Shown here: one piece after another, positions 25,888 to 33,886 of the stretch
Layout of the letters: every line of letters begins with the position of its first letter
Numbering within the stretch: the stretch's first letter is position 1
NCBI RefSeq assembly: GCF_002813425.1
Contig: NZ_PHUL01000001.1
Location: 1 to 64,000 of the forward strand
Length of the DNA stretch: 64,000 nucleotides
From: Cellulophaga sp. RHA19
Lineage (GTDB): Bacteria > Bacteroidota > Bacteroidia > Flavobacteriales > Flavobacteriaceae
Reading direction: 5' to 3'
Program-made: the position numbers and the translations under genes
The notes under the pieces: model-generated
The model's input: only the letters and a program-made list of their open reading frames with translations
The model's database searches: none
Told to the model about the DNA's origin: nothing

Positions 25888-27555
25888 ATGAAAAAACAAT
25901 TCATTAAAGTTGTACTCTCGTGTGCTGTTGTTGCAGGTAGCATAACTAGTTGTAAAAAATCATCTTCATCTAAAGATGTATCTCGTGCCACAGGTTGGAA
26001 GATTAACGCCAAAGAAGGTGGTTTTCAGCACAACTCTGATTTTAAAGAACAAGTTACCGCACCGGGTCTTGTATTTATAGAAGGTGGTACATTTACTAAA
26101 GGTAAGGTACAAGATGATGTTATGCATGATTGGAATAACACTCCAACACAACAACACGTACAATCCTTTTATATGGATGAAACAGAAGTAACTAATAAAA
26201 TGTACCTACAATTTTTAGATTACTTAAAATCTGTATATCCACCAGAAGACCCAAAATATGCTAACATATATAAAGGTGCTTTGCCAGATACATTGGTATG
26301 GAGAAACAGACTTGGTTTTAATGAAACTATGACAAACAACTATTTAAGACACCCTGGTTATGCAGAGTATCCTGTAGTTGGTGTTAACTGGGTGCAAGCT
26401 ACGCAATTTGCAGAATGGCGTACAGACCGTGTTAACGAATTAATGCTAGAAAAAGAAGGCTACCTTAACAAGGAAGCTAAATATAAAGCCTTAAACGGAG
26501 AGTCTGCGGGTACTTTTAGTACTGAAGCTTACTTAAACAGACCAGAGTCTGTTTATGGTGGACAAATAGATTCTTTACAAGGAAAAGCTAAAAAGAACGA
26601 TTCTGTATCATCTTTTGCAAAAAGAAGTAGTGGTGTAATTTTACCAGAGTATAGGTTGCCTACTGAAACAGAATGGGAATATGCTGCACAAGCTAACCAA
26701 GGTTCTAGAGAATACAATAACTATAGAGGTAGAAAAAAATATCCTTGGGAAGGAGATTACACTCGTAACGGACAACGTGTTGGTAGAGGTGATCAATTAG
26801 CTAACTTTAAACAAGGTAAAGGTGATTACGGCGGAATTGCTGGTTGGTCTGACGATGGAGCAGATATTACCAACGCAGTTATGTCTTACAAACCAAATGA
26901 TTTAGGTCTTTATGATATGGCTGGTAACGTTTCTGAATGGGTTGCCGATGTATACAGACCAATAGTAGATGATGAAATTAGTGATTTTAACTACTATAGA
27001 GGTAACATATATATGAAAACAGCAATTGGCGAGGACGGTAAAGTAAACGTACTTAGAGATTCTGTTGTTTATGACACATTACCAAACGGAAAAATAGTAG
27101 CTGTTAATTTACCAGGTGAGATTAAAATGGTTGCTGTAGATGAAGAAGAAACTTATTTAAGAACAAACTTCTCTTCTAGTGATAACAGAGGTTATAGAGA
27201 TGGTGAGCCAGGATCTACAAGATTCTATGACAGGTTTAATGAAGCTGATGGTGACGAAGAAAATAAAAAATCTATGTACAACTCACCTACTAATAAAATA
27301 GAAAGAGATAGTGCTGGTAATTTTGTTAGAAACTATGATAAGTCTAACTACAGAACATCTTTAATTAATGATGAGGTTAGAGTATACAAAGGTGGATCTT
27401 GGAGAGACCGTGCATTTTGGTTAGACCCTGCACAACGTAGATACTTACCACAGTATATGGCTACAGATGATATTGGATTTAGATGTGCAATGTCTAGAGT
27501 TGGTTCTAAGTCTAAAACTAAGAACAAAACTGCAAGAGGTAAAAAAGTAAAATAA
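25888..27555 (+). CDS. gldJ: Gliding motility lipoprotein GldJ
   Basis: The 555-residue protein has a lipoprotein signal ending at cysteine 22 (VVAGSITSCKK). An FGE/sulfatase-modifying-factor fold follows, visible as FIEGGTFTKGKVQ, FYMDETEVTNKMYLQFLDY, RLPTETEWEYAAQA, YDMAGNVSEWVADV and YKGGSWRDRAFWLDPAQRR. The catalytic cysteines of true FGEs are not kept, as is usual for GldJ and GldK. GldJ stabilises the type IX secretion/gliding complex at the outer membrane. The tail is very basic. murF follows after a strong terminator, the common Flavobacteriaceae order. Confidence 0.96.
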   Translation: MKKQFIKVVLSCAVVAGSITSCKKSSSSKDVSRATGWKINAKEGGFQHNSDFKEQVTAPGLVFIEGGTFTKGKVQDDVMHDWNNTPTQQHVQSFYMDETEVTNKMYLQFLDYLKSVYPPEDPKYANIYKGALPDTLVWRNRLGFNETMTNNYLRHPGYAEYPVVGVNWVQATQFAEWRTDRVNELMLEKEGYLNKEAKYKALNGESAGTFSTEAYLNRPESVYGGQIDSLQGKAKKNDSVSSFAKRSSGVILPEYRLPTETEWEYAAQANQGSREYNNYRGRKKYPWEGDYTRNGQRVGRGDQLANFKQGKGDYGGIAGWSDDGADITNAVMSYKPNDLGLYDMAGNVSEWVADVYRPIVDDEISDFNYYRGNIYMKTAIGEDGKVNVLRDSVVYDTLPNGKIVAVNLPGEIKMVAVDEEETYLRTNFSSSDNRGYRDGEPGSTRFYDRFNEADGDEENKKSMYNSPTNKIERDSAGNFVRNYDKSNYRTSLINDEVRVYKGGSWRDRAFWLDPAQRRYLPQYMATDDIGFRCAMSRVGSKSKTKNKTARGKKVK

Positions 27556-27575
27556 TTTACAACAATATATTTTTT

Positions 27576-27610
27576 AAAAAAGACTGCTCCTTCGAGCAGT
27601 CTTTTTTTTT
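27576..27610 (+). terminator. Terminator of gldJ
   Basis: AAGACTGCTC and GAGCAGTCTT pair around TTC-rich loop bases inside 27576-27610. A run of T follows. It is one of the strongest hairpins in the window. Confidence 0.93.
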
Positions 27611-27621
27611 ATATTCGCCTT

Positions 27622-28899
27622 ATGACAATAGCACAAATCCATCAACTATTTTTAACACATTCTACCGTTTGTACAGATACTAGAAAAATAACTAAAGACT
27701 GTATCTTTTTTGCCCTTAAAGGCGATAATTTTAACGGTAATAAATACGCTGCAGAAGCACTACAAAAAGGCGCTGCTTATGCTGTTGTAGATGAAAAAGA
27801 ATACGCAATTAACAGTAATTTTATTTTGGTTGATGACGTATTACAAGCATTACAACAACTAGGTAAATATCATCGTAAACAATGTAATGCAAAAGTAATA
27901 GGCTTAACGGGGAGTAACGGAAAAACCACAACCAAGGAACTTATTAAAGCTGTTATTCAAAAAAAATATAAAACCGTTGCAACTTTAGGCAACTTAAACA
28001 ACCATATTGGAGTTCCTTTAACATTGCTTACTATTAAAGAAGATACAGAAATTGCTATTGTAGAAATGGGTGCTAATCACCTAAAAGAAATAGAATTTTT
28101 AAGCAACTTAGCAGAACCAGATTTTGGATATATTACCAATTTTGGCAAAGCGCACCTAGAAGGCTTTGGCAGCACAGAAGGTGTTATACAAGGTAAAAGT
28201 GAACTGTACAAGTATTTAACTACAAACCAAAAACACGTTTTTTTAAATGCAGATGATCCTATACAAGAAAGTAAACTTGGGACTTATGTAAAAAAAATAG
28301 GGTTTAGCAGTAGCAATAGCAATTATTTTAAAATAGAATTACTTAGCGCAGACCCTTTTGTTACTATACAAGTGGAAGATATTACCATAACCTCTAACCT
28401 AGTTGGAGCGTATAATTTTACAAACTGTTGTGCTGCTATAACAATGGGTAAGTATTTTAATATAAGCTTGCCACAAATAAAAGAAGCAATAGAAGGCTAC
28501 ATACCTGCTAATAACAGATCTCAAATATTAGAACAAAAAGGATTTAAGATAATACTAGATGCTTACAATGCTAACCCAACAAGTATGGCGGCAGCATTAG
28601 ACAATTTTAACGGTATAAAAGCTGCACATAAAATTGTTTTTTTAGGTGATATGTTTGAGCTGGGAAACACCGCAGCTGCAGAACACCAAGAAATAGCAGA
28701 TAAGGCTTATAAAATGAATTTCACCACTACTTTTTTAGTAGGAGAAAATTTTGCAAAAGCAAAAACTGAAGCAATACAACTTGCCACTTTTAACGACTTA
28801 AAAGAATACTTAAAAGAACATCCATTACAACCAAACAGCAATCTTTTAATAAAAGGTTCTAGAGGTATGGCACTAGAACGCATTTTAGATATATTATAA
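27622..28899 (+). CDS. murF: UDP-N-acetylmuramoyl-tripeptide--D-alanyl-D-alanine ligase
   Basis: The 425-residue Mur ligase has the ATP loop GLTGSNGKTTTKELI (about residues 94-108), the metal/substrate segment EMGANHLKEIEFLSNLAEPD, the ligase motif GAYNFTNCCAAI and the C-terminal LDAYNANPTSMAAAL and LGDMFELG. It adds D-Ala-D-Ala to the peptidoglycan precursor. The start lies only 12 bp after the gldJ terminator, so it probably has a very short leader or depends on partial readthrough. Confidence 0.95.
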   Translation: MTIAQIHQLFLTHSTVCTDTRKITKDCIFFALKGDNFNGNKYAAEALQKGAAYAVVDEKEYAINSNFILVDDVLQALQQLGKYHRKQCNAKVIGLTGSNGKTTTKELIKAVIQKKYKTVATLGNLNNHIGVPLTLLTIKEDTEIAIVEMGANHLKEIEFLSNLAEPDFGYITNFGKAHLEGFGSTEGVIQGKSELYKYLTTNQKHVFLNADDPIQESKLGTYVKKIGFSSSNSNYFKIELLSADPFVTIQVEDITITSNLVGAYNFTNCCAAITMGKYFNISLPQIKEAIEGYIPANNRSQILEQKGFKIILDAYNANPTSMAAALDNFNGIKAAHKIVFLGDMFELGNTAAAEHQEIADKAYKMNFTTTFLVGENFAKAKTEAIQLATFNDLKEYLKEHPLQPNSNLLIKGSRGMALERILDIL

Positions 28900-28900
28900 A

Positions 28901-28930
28901 AAAAGCCTCTCTGTAAAGGAGAGGCTTTTT
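28901..28930. terminator. Bidirectional terminator between murF and the RMD1-family gene
   Basis: AAAAGCCTCTC (28901-28911) pairs with GAGAGGCTTTT (28919-28929). A and T tracts on both sides allow it to serve the two convergent transcripts. Confidence 0.92.
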
Positions 28931-28935
28931 AATTT

Positions 28936-29712
28936 TTAAGTCAGTTTTAAAATAAACATATCTAAAACTTCTATTACAATTAATATTATAATAATCCACT
29001 CTAGCCTACTACTTTCTTTGTGGTCCATAATATCTTTAAATAGCTCTAGATTTTCTTTAATAACACCTAAGCGCTCATAAATATATCTGTACCTATCTTT
29101 TAAGTCAAACGTTTTTTTTAACTCTAAATTTAAAAGACTTAAAGCTTCATTATCCCAAGTTATATCTGGAGAATCAAAAATATAAAGGTTTTCAGAAATT
29201 TCATTCTTAATATTTAAAACCTTACCTATAAATCGTTTTAACTTATTACCAGATATATCTAGTTTTCCTCTTTGCTCTAGATATTTAGTATGCTCATTTG
29301 TTTCTCCTAATAATTGCTCTGTGATATCAAAATAATTATCTAAAGCCACAGACTGCGATGCATTTAATACTATTAAACGTATAGCCTCATAATCAAAAGA
29401 AGGTATTATTATCTTGTTAAATGACACTTCTTGTATTGTTGGCTCTATAACAACATTTACTTCTTCAGAAAATCGCTCCTCTTTTAAACCTTTACAAAAG
29501 GGCTTAATACTATCTAAAATTGTTCTCTTTTCTTCTAAAGTATGATTAAAAAAACCAACCATACCATATTGAAAAATGTAAACAAATTTTGTGTCTCCCA
29601 TTTTATAAAATAACTCGTCTCCGTCTGAAAAAATGAGATCCCAAGTTAAGTTACGCTTGCATTCTCTAATACTTATAGAGGCTGCAATTTGGTATGCATC
29701 TACGCTATACAT
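28936..29712 (-). CDS. RMD1/DUF155-family protein with C-terminal membrane anchor
   Basis: This 258-residue protein fits the RMD1 (DUF155) family. The N-terminal beta-rich half holds FVYIFQYGMVGFFNH and IVLNASQSVALDNYFDI. The helical second half includes KRFIGKVLNIKNEISENLYIF and RYRYIYERLGVIKENLELF. A single C-terminal membrane helix (about 238-256) ends it. Yeast relatives act in mitochondria; the bacterial function is unknown. It is the last gene of the speA-led operon, 2 bp after the acidic small protein. Confidence 0.75.
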   Translation of the reverse strand: MYSVDAYQIAASISIRECKRNLTWDLIFSDGDELFYKMGDTKFVYIFQYGMVGFFNHTLEEKRTILDSIKPFCKGLKEERFSEEVNVVIEPTIQEVSFNKIIIPSFDYEAIRLIVLNASQSVALDNYFDITEQLLGETNEHTKYLEQRGKLDISGNKLKRFIGKVLNIKNEISENLYIFDSPDITWDNEALSLLNLELKKTFDLKDRYRYIYERLGVIKENLELFKDIMDHKESSRLEWIIIILIVIEVLDMFILKLT

Positions 29713-29714
29713 AG

Positions 29715-30014
29715 CTAATTTTGATCATCATCTAAAGAAATATCTGGTATAGCGTCAGGATCATCATCATCAAAATCTTCATAATCATCCTCGTCATAAT
29801 TAGCCATAGTTACCTCTAACTTTTCACTAATTTTAACCAAATACTTTGTATCTTCTGTTAGTACTTCTACAGCTTCTATGCGCTCTCCTTTTGCGTTATA
29901 AAAACTTATAACATTAAGGTCATCATAACCATCTGGATACTTCTCTACCAAAAGTTTTAAAACTTCTGGAGTAAGTTTTTTAAAATCTACAATAACTCTT
30001 TTTAAATTATCCAT
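29715..30014 (-). CDS. Small acidic protein in the polyamine operon
   Basis: The 99-residue protein has a folded N-terminal part (VIVDFKKLTPEVLKLLVEKY then VEVLTEDTKYLVKISEKLE). Its tail is very acidic (DEDDYEDFDDDDPDAIPD, about residues 75-92). I recognise no named family, though similar small proteins occur beside these genes in relatives. The acidic tail could bind polyamines or another cation, which would fit the operon; this is speculation. It lies 2 bp from both neighbours. Confidence 0.65.
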   Translation of the reverse strand: MDNLKRVIVDFKKLTPEVLKLLVEKYPDGYDDLNVISFYNAKGERIEAVEVLTEDTKYLVKISEKLEVTMANYDEDDYEDFDDDDPDAIPDISLDDDQN

Positions 30015-30016
30015 AG

Positions 30017-30991
30017 TTACATATTTAGCAAGTAAGCAAAAATTAATGGCGCAACAATGGTAGCATCACTCTCTATTATAAATTTAGGAGTATCTATATC
30101 TAATTTACCCCAAGTAATTTTTTCGTTTGGTACAGCACCAGAGTACGATCCGTAACTTGTTGTAGAATCGCTAATTTGACAAAAATAACTCCAGAATGGT
30201 GTATCTGTACGCTCCATATCTTGGTACAACATTGGCACTACACAAATAGGAAAATCACCTGCAATACCACCTCCTATTTGAAAAAACCCTATTCCGTTTT
30301 CAGAATTCTCTGTATACCAATCTGCCAAGAATGTCATATATTCTATACCAGATTTCATAGCACTAGCTTTAAGCTCACCTTTTAACACATATGAAGCAAA
30401 AATGTTACCCATTGTACTGTCTTCCCAACCAGGACAAACTATTGGCAAGTTTTTTTCTGCTGCTGCATACATCCAAGAATCTTTTAAATCTATCTCATAA
30501 TACTCTTCTAAAACACCAGAAAGTAGCATTTTGTACATATATTCATGAGGCAAATAACGCTCACCAGCAGCTTCTGCATCTTTCCAGGTTTTTACAATAT
30601 GCTCTTGTAAACGTCTAAAAGCTTCTTCTTCTGGTATACACGTATCAGTTACACGGTTTAAGCCTTTTTCTAGTAAACTCCACTCTTGTTGCGGAGTTAA
30701 ATCTCTATAGTTAGGCACACGTTTGTAATGTGAGTGCGCTACCAAGTTCATAATATCTTCCTCTAGGTTTGCACCAGTACAGGATATAATTTGCACTTTG
30801 TCTTGACGAATCATTTCTGCAAATATTTTTCCTAACTCTGCAGTACTCATTGCACCAGCCAAAGAAATTAACATTTTAGATCCTTTGTTTAATTGATCTT
30901 CATACCCTTTTGCTGCATCTACCAAAGCTGCAGAATTAAAGTGTAAGTAGTATTTTTCTATAAAATTAGAGATAGCTCCTTTAGTTTTCAT
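30017..30991 (-). CDS. Deoxyhypusine synthase-like protein, probable homospermidine synthase
   Basis: The protein is 324 residues from the ATG at 30991; a TTG at 31000 is less likely. The deoxyhypusine synthase fold is seen in SLAGAMSTAELGKIFAEMI, ISCTGANLEEDIMNLVAHSH and GGGIAGDFPICVVPML. The catalytic lysine region ITWGKLDIDTPKFIIESDAT has K296, matching the eukaryotic WGK lysine. Bacteria lack eIF5A, so the butyl-amine acceptor is probably putrescine, giving sym-homospermidine. It overlaps the speB 3' end by 11 bp in the putrescine operon, which supports this. Confidence 0.85.
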   Translation of the reverse strand: MKTKGAISNFIEKYYLHFNSAALVDAAKGYEDQLNKGSKMLISLAGAMSTAELGKIFAEMIRQDKVQIISCTGANLEEDIMNLVAHSHYKRVPNYRDLTPQQEWSLLEKGLNRVTDTCIPEEEAFRRLQEHIVKTWKDAEAAGERYLPHEYMYKMLLSGVLEEYYEIDLKDSWMYAAAEKNLPIVCPGWEDSTMGNIFASYVLKGELKASAMKSGIEYMTFLADWYTENSENGIGFFQIGGGIAGDFPICVVPMLYQDMERTDTPFWSYFCQISDSTTSYGSYSGAVPNEKITWGKLDIDTPKFIIESDATIVAPLIFAYLLNM

Positions 30992-31925
30992 CTTCTTCAA
31001 ATTTTGAAATAGTAGAGTTACCAGCTTTTAGATCTATAGCATATGCATTGTCATAAGCATCATCTACAGCTTCACCCATAAATTTATAACTCAACATTTT
31101 GTAGTATAATTTTGCTGCCAAAAAATCTGACGATTTATCTGCCTTGTTAGGACAAAGTTCTACAATATCAAACCCTACAACATTTTTTTCTGTAAACACT
31201 TGTTTTAAAAACTCTAGTGTTTCATACCAAAACAGACCTCCTGGCTCTGGCGTTCCTGTAGATGGTAATATAGATGGGTCTAATGCATCTAAATCTAAAG
31301 TAATAAAAACGTTTTCTGTCATTTGGTCTACAACCTTATCCATCCAATACTCATCATTAACCATATCATGGGCAAAAAATGTTTTTTCTTCATCCATATA
31401 TGTTTTTTCAATAGCATCCATACTACGTATACCAACTTGCAATAAATTAGTTTGTTGGCTTGCCTCATGCACTGCACAAGCGTGATTGCAAGTTGTGCCC
31501 TCATAAGACTGTCTTAAATCTGCATGCGCATCAATATGTAAAACAGTTAGGTTATTAAAACACTCATTAAAAGCCCTAATAGTACCTATAGAAATAGAAT
31601 GCTCACCACCAAATAACGTTACAAATTTGTTACGCTTAATGTACTTTTTAGTGATTTTATGCACCTCATCTACCATAGCTTCTGGCGAGCTATTTTCTGT
31701 AATGGCATCAGCAAGGTATATTCCTTGTTGGTATGGTTCTGTATCGGTTTCAATATCGTACAATTCCATATTTTCTGATGCAGCTAAAAAAGCTTCTGGG
31801 CCTTTATCTGCTCCTTTTCCCCAAGTACTAGTTCCGTCATAAGGAACTGGGATTAAAACTACTTTTGCGGTTTCCAATTGCGCAAACTCATCTGGAATGC
31901 CTGCGTAATTATTTGTTGTGCTCAT
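30981..31925 (-). CDS. speB: Agmatinase
   Basis: The 314-residue ureohydrolase has all manganese motifs: GGEHSISIG, HIDAHADLRQSYEG and LDLDALDPS, with GTPEPGGLFWYE after them. It splits agmatine to putrescine and urea. It overlaps speA upstream by 17 bp and the DHS-like gene downstream by 11 bp. This tight packing makes co-translation of the three enzymes likely. Confidence 0.93.
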   Translation of the reverse strand: MSTTNNYAGIPDEFAQLETAKVVLIPVPYDGTSTWGKGADKGPEAFLAASENMELYDIETDTEPYQQGIYLADAITENSSPEAMVDEVHKITKKYIKRNKFVTLFGGEHSISIGTIRAFNECFNNLTVLHIDAHADLRQSYEGTTCNHACAVHEASQQTNLLQVGIRSMDAIEKTYMDEEKTFFAHDMVNDEYWMDKVVDQMTENVFITLDLDALDPSILPSTGTPEPGGLFWYETLEFLKQVFTEKNVVGFDIVELCPNKADKSSDFLAAKLYYKMLSYKFMGEAVDDAYDNAYAIDLKAGNSTISKFEEDEN

Positions 31926-33312
31926 ATCCTAAAATTTTAAGCAGATCTTCTGCCTTTTGTTGTTCATTAAATAATTTGGTTGTTATTTTTCCTTCTGCAT
32001 CTTTGTTTATTAATATGTGCTTTGGCTGTGGTATTAAGCAATGTTGTAATCCGCCATAGCCACCAATACTTTCTTGGTAAGCGCCTGTATTAAAAAAACC
32101 AATGTATAAAGGCTTATTTTTTTTATATTTTGGTAAATAAATAGCATTTGTGTGTTGCTCACTGTTGTAATAATCATCACTATCACAAGTTAAGCCACCA
32201 AGCAATACACGCTCATACTCATCATTCCACCTGTTAATTGGCAGCATAATAAACCTTTTATTAATTGCCCAAGTATCTGGCAATGTTGTAATAAAAGAAG
32301 AATCTATCATGTTCCACTTTTCTCTATCGTTTTGTTGTTTCTGATATAAAATTTCATAAATAGCCCCACCTGCTTCACCTACAGTAAAACTGCCAAACTC
32401 AGTAAAAATATTTGGCACATCTACATTTGCTTCATCACATGTTAATTTAATCTGATTAATTATTTCATCAATCATATATTGGTAATCATAATCAAAAACT
32501 AAAGAGTTTTTGATAGGAAAACCACCACCAATATTTAAACTATCTAGAGACGGACAAATCTTTTTTAATTTTACATAAACCTTTAAACATTTTAAAAGCT
32601 CGTTCCAATAATATGCATTGTCTTTTATACCTGTATTTATAAAAAAGTGCAACATTTTTAACTGCACCTTATCATTATCTCTAATTTGATTTTCATAAAA
32701 AGGAACAATGTTTTTGTAGCCAATTCCTAAGCGAGAAGTATAAAACTCAAATTTTGGTTCTTCTTCAGACGCTATACGAATACCAACTTTAAAGTCATCC
32801 TTAATTTCATTAGACAACAAGTCTATTTCCTCATAATTATCTATAATTGGTATACAATTATGGTGTCCTTCATTAATTAACCTTGCTATGTTTGTTATGT
32901 ACTTGTCTCTTTTAAAACCGTTGCATATTACATAAGTATCATCTTTAATTTTACCTTCTTGTTTTAAGTGTTCAACAATATTAATGTCAAACGCAGAAGA
33001 CGTTTCTATATGTATATTGTTATTTAAAGCCTCATGTAATACTGGTTTAAAATGAGAACTTTTTGTACAGTAGCAGTAGTGGTATTTACCTTTATATTGG
33101 TATTTTTCCATTGCAATAGCAAACCAATTTTTAGCTCTAGAAATATTATCAGAGATTTTTGGCAAGTATGTAAACTTTAACGGACTACCGTATTGTTTTA
33201 CCAGCTGTTTTAATGGTATGTTATGAAACATTAAACTTTCACCATCTAACTTAAATTCTTCTTGTGGAAAATGATAAGTTTGGTCTATTAAATCAATATA
33301 TTTAGTATTCAT
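31909..33312 (-). CDS. speA: Arginine decarboxylase (fold III, PLP-dependent)
   Basis: The 467-residue enzyme is of the short Bacteroidota type rather than the ~650-residue SpeA of E. coli. The PLP lysine is K84 in YCYCTKSSHFKPVL. The glycine-rich phosphate loop is LNIGGGFPIKNSL, and the C-terminal active-site segment is GGLTCDSDDYY with GYGGLQHCLIPQP. It makes agmatine from arginine, the first step of the operon speA-speB-DHS-like. A structured element lies 100-240 bp upstream of its start. Confidence 0.9.
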   Translation of the reverse strand: MNTKYIDLIDQTYHFPQEEFKLDGESLMFHNIPLKQLVKQYGSPLKFTYLPKISDNISRAKNWFAIAMEKYQYKGKYHYCYCTKSSHFKPVLHEALNNNIHIETSSAFDINIVEHLKQEGKIKDDTYVICNGFKRDKYITNIARLINEGHHNCIPIIDNYEEIDLLSNEIKDDFKVGIRIASEEEPKFEFYTSRLGIGYKNIVPFYENQIRDNDKVQLKMLHFFINTGIKDNAYYWNELLKCLKVYVKLKKICPSLDSLNIGGGFPIKNSLVFDYDYQYMIDEIINQIKLTCDEANVDVPNIFTEFGSFTVGEAGGAIYEILYQKQQNDREKWNMIDSSFITTLPDTWAINKRFIMLPINRWNDEYERVLLGGLTCDSDDYYNSEQHTNAIYLPKYKKNKPLYIGFFNTGAYQESIGGYGGLQHCLIPQPKHILINKDAEGKITTKLFNEQQKAEDLLKILGYEHNK

Positions 33313-33414
33313 TAAATTATTATTTGATAAATTAAAATTTTAAAACACAGAAAAACTTGTGCTTTTGGGCGTTTTTGCGACTAAAATTTTAAAAAACTAA
33401 ACAATGATTTGACG

Positions 33415-33549
33415 TTTCGTGGTTGGCACGAAAAAGTAGTCATGCTGACTGCTGACTATAGAAGTGTTACCGGAAGTTAGCTTTAAAATTCGGTTACCTA
33501 TCTTATAGGTTGTTTTTGGGTATGACTTCCTAATTCCCAAAAACCCGAA
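33415..33549. ncRNA. Candidate structured RNA or cis-regulatory leader between speA and the CBS gene
   Basis: The region holds stems that can form together. Hairpin A is TTTCGTG(33415-33421)/CACGAAA(33427-33433). Hairpin B is TAGTCA(33437-33442)/TGACTA(33453-33458). A three-way junction is closed by TTCGG(33489-33493)/CCGAA(33545-33549) and contains ACCTAT/ATAGGT (33496-33510) and GTTTTTGGG/CCCAAAAAC (33512-33544). The 15-base loop of the last hairpin contains ACTTCC (33525-33530), which can pair with GGAAGT (33472-33477) as a pseudoknot. It is visibly richer in G+C than its flanks, and the strand is undecided. On the minus strand it would be a speA leader, with TATGTTCG at 33553-33546 resembling a -7 element. 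It matches no RNA family I can name. Confidence 0.4.
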
Positions 33550-33772
33550 CATAGAAACATTATACATTTATGCTCAGCTATATGCTAAATTGCCAAAATC
33601 TAATATCTTATTTTGACGGGGCAAATGAAAACAAAAAAAATAATATTCCATCAAAAAAAATAAAAAAAATAATTTTCTGATAACATAAAGCTAACAGAAC
33701 ATTAAAAAAACCCTTTAAAACAAGTGATACAAGAGTTATAATCAATTTAAAAAACAAGTCTTAAAAATCTTA

Positions 33773-33780
33773 TATTTTTG
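33773..33780 (+). promoter_or_regulatory. -7 promoter element (TATTTTTG) before the cNMP/CBS gene
   Basis: TATTTTTG matches TAnnTTTG exactly, about 107 bp before the ATG at 33887. A second weaker candidate, TAAATTTA at 33857-33864, lies much closer. The rest of the 33550-33886 stretch is A/T-rich and I see no gene in it. Confidence 0.45.
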
Positions 33781-33886
33781 AAAAAAAGCTCTTTTTTAAG
33801 CTAAAAACACTTGTTACTTTAAGCTATTTTAATTCCGTTTTTAACTTATTCTCTCTTAAATTTACAAAACAGTAGCAACAAAACGT

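Noticed and set aside
27610..27617. TATATTCG as a -7 element for murF
   Set aside because: It ends only 4 bp before the ATG, leaving no leader, and matches the consensus at seven of eight positions.
33444..33457. Tandem GCTGACT repeat as the start of a repeat array or CRISPR
   Set aside because: Only two copies without spacers; more likely part of the folded element there.
33466..33480. GTTACCGGAAGTTAG as part of an SRP RNA
   Set aside because: The conserved GGAAGCAGCC-type loop and its paired tetraloop helix are absent.
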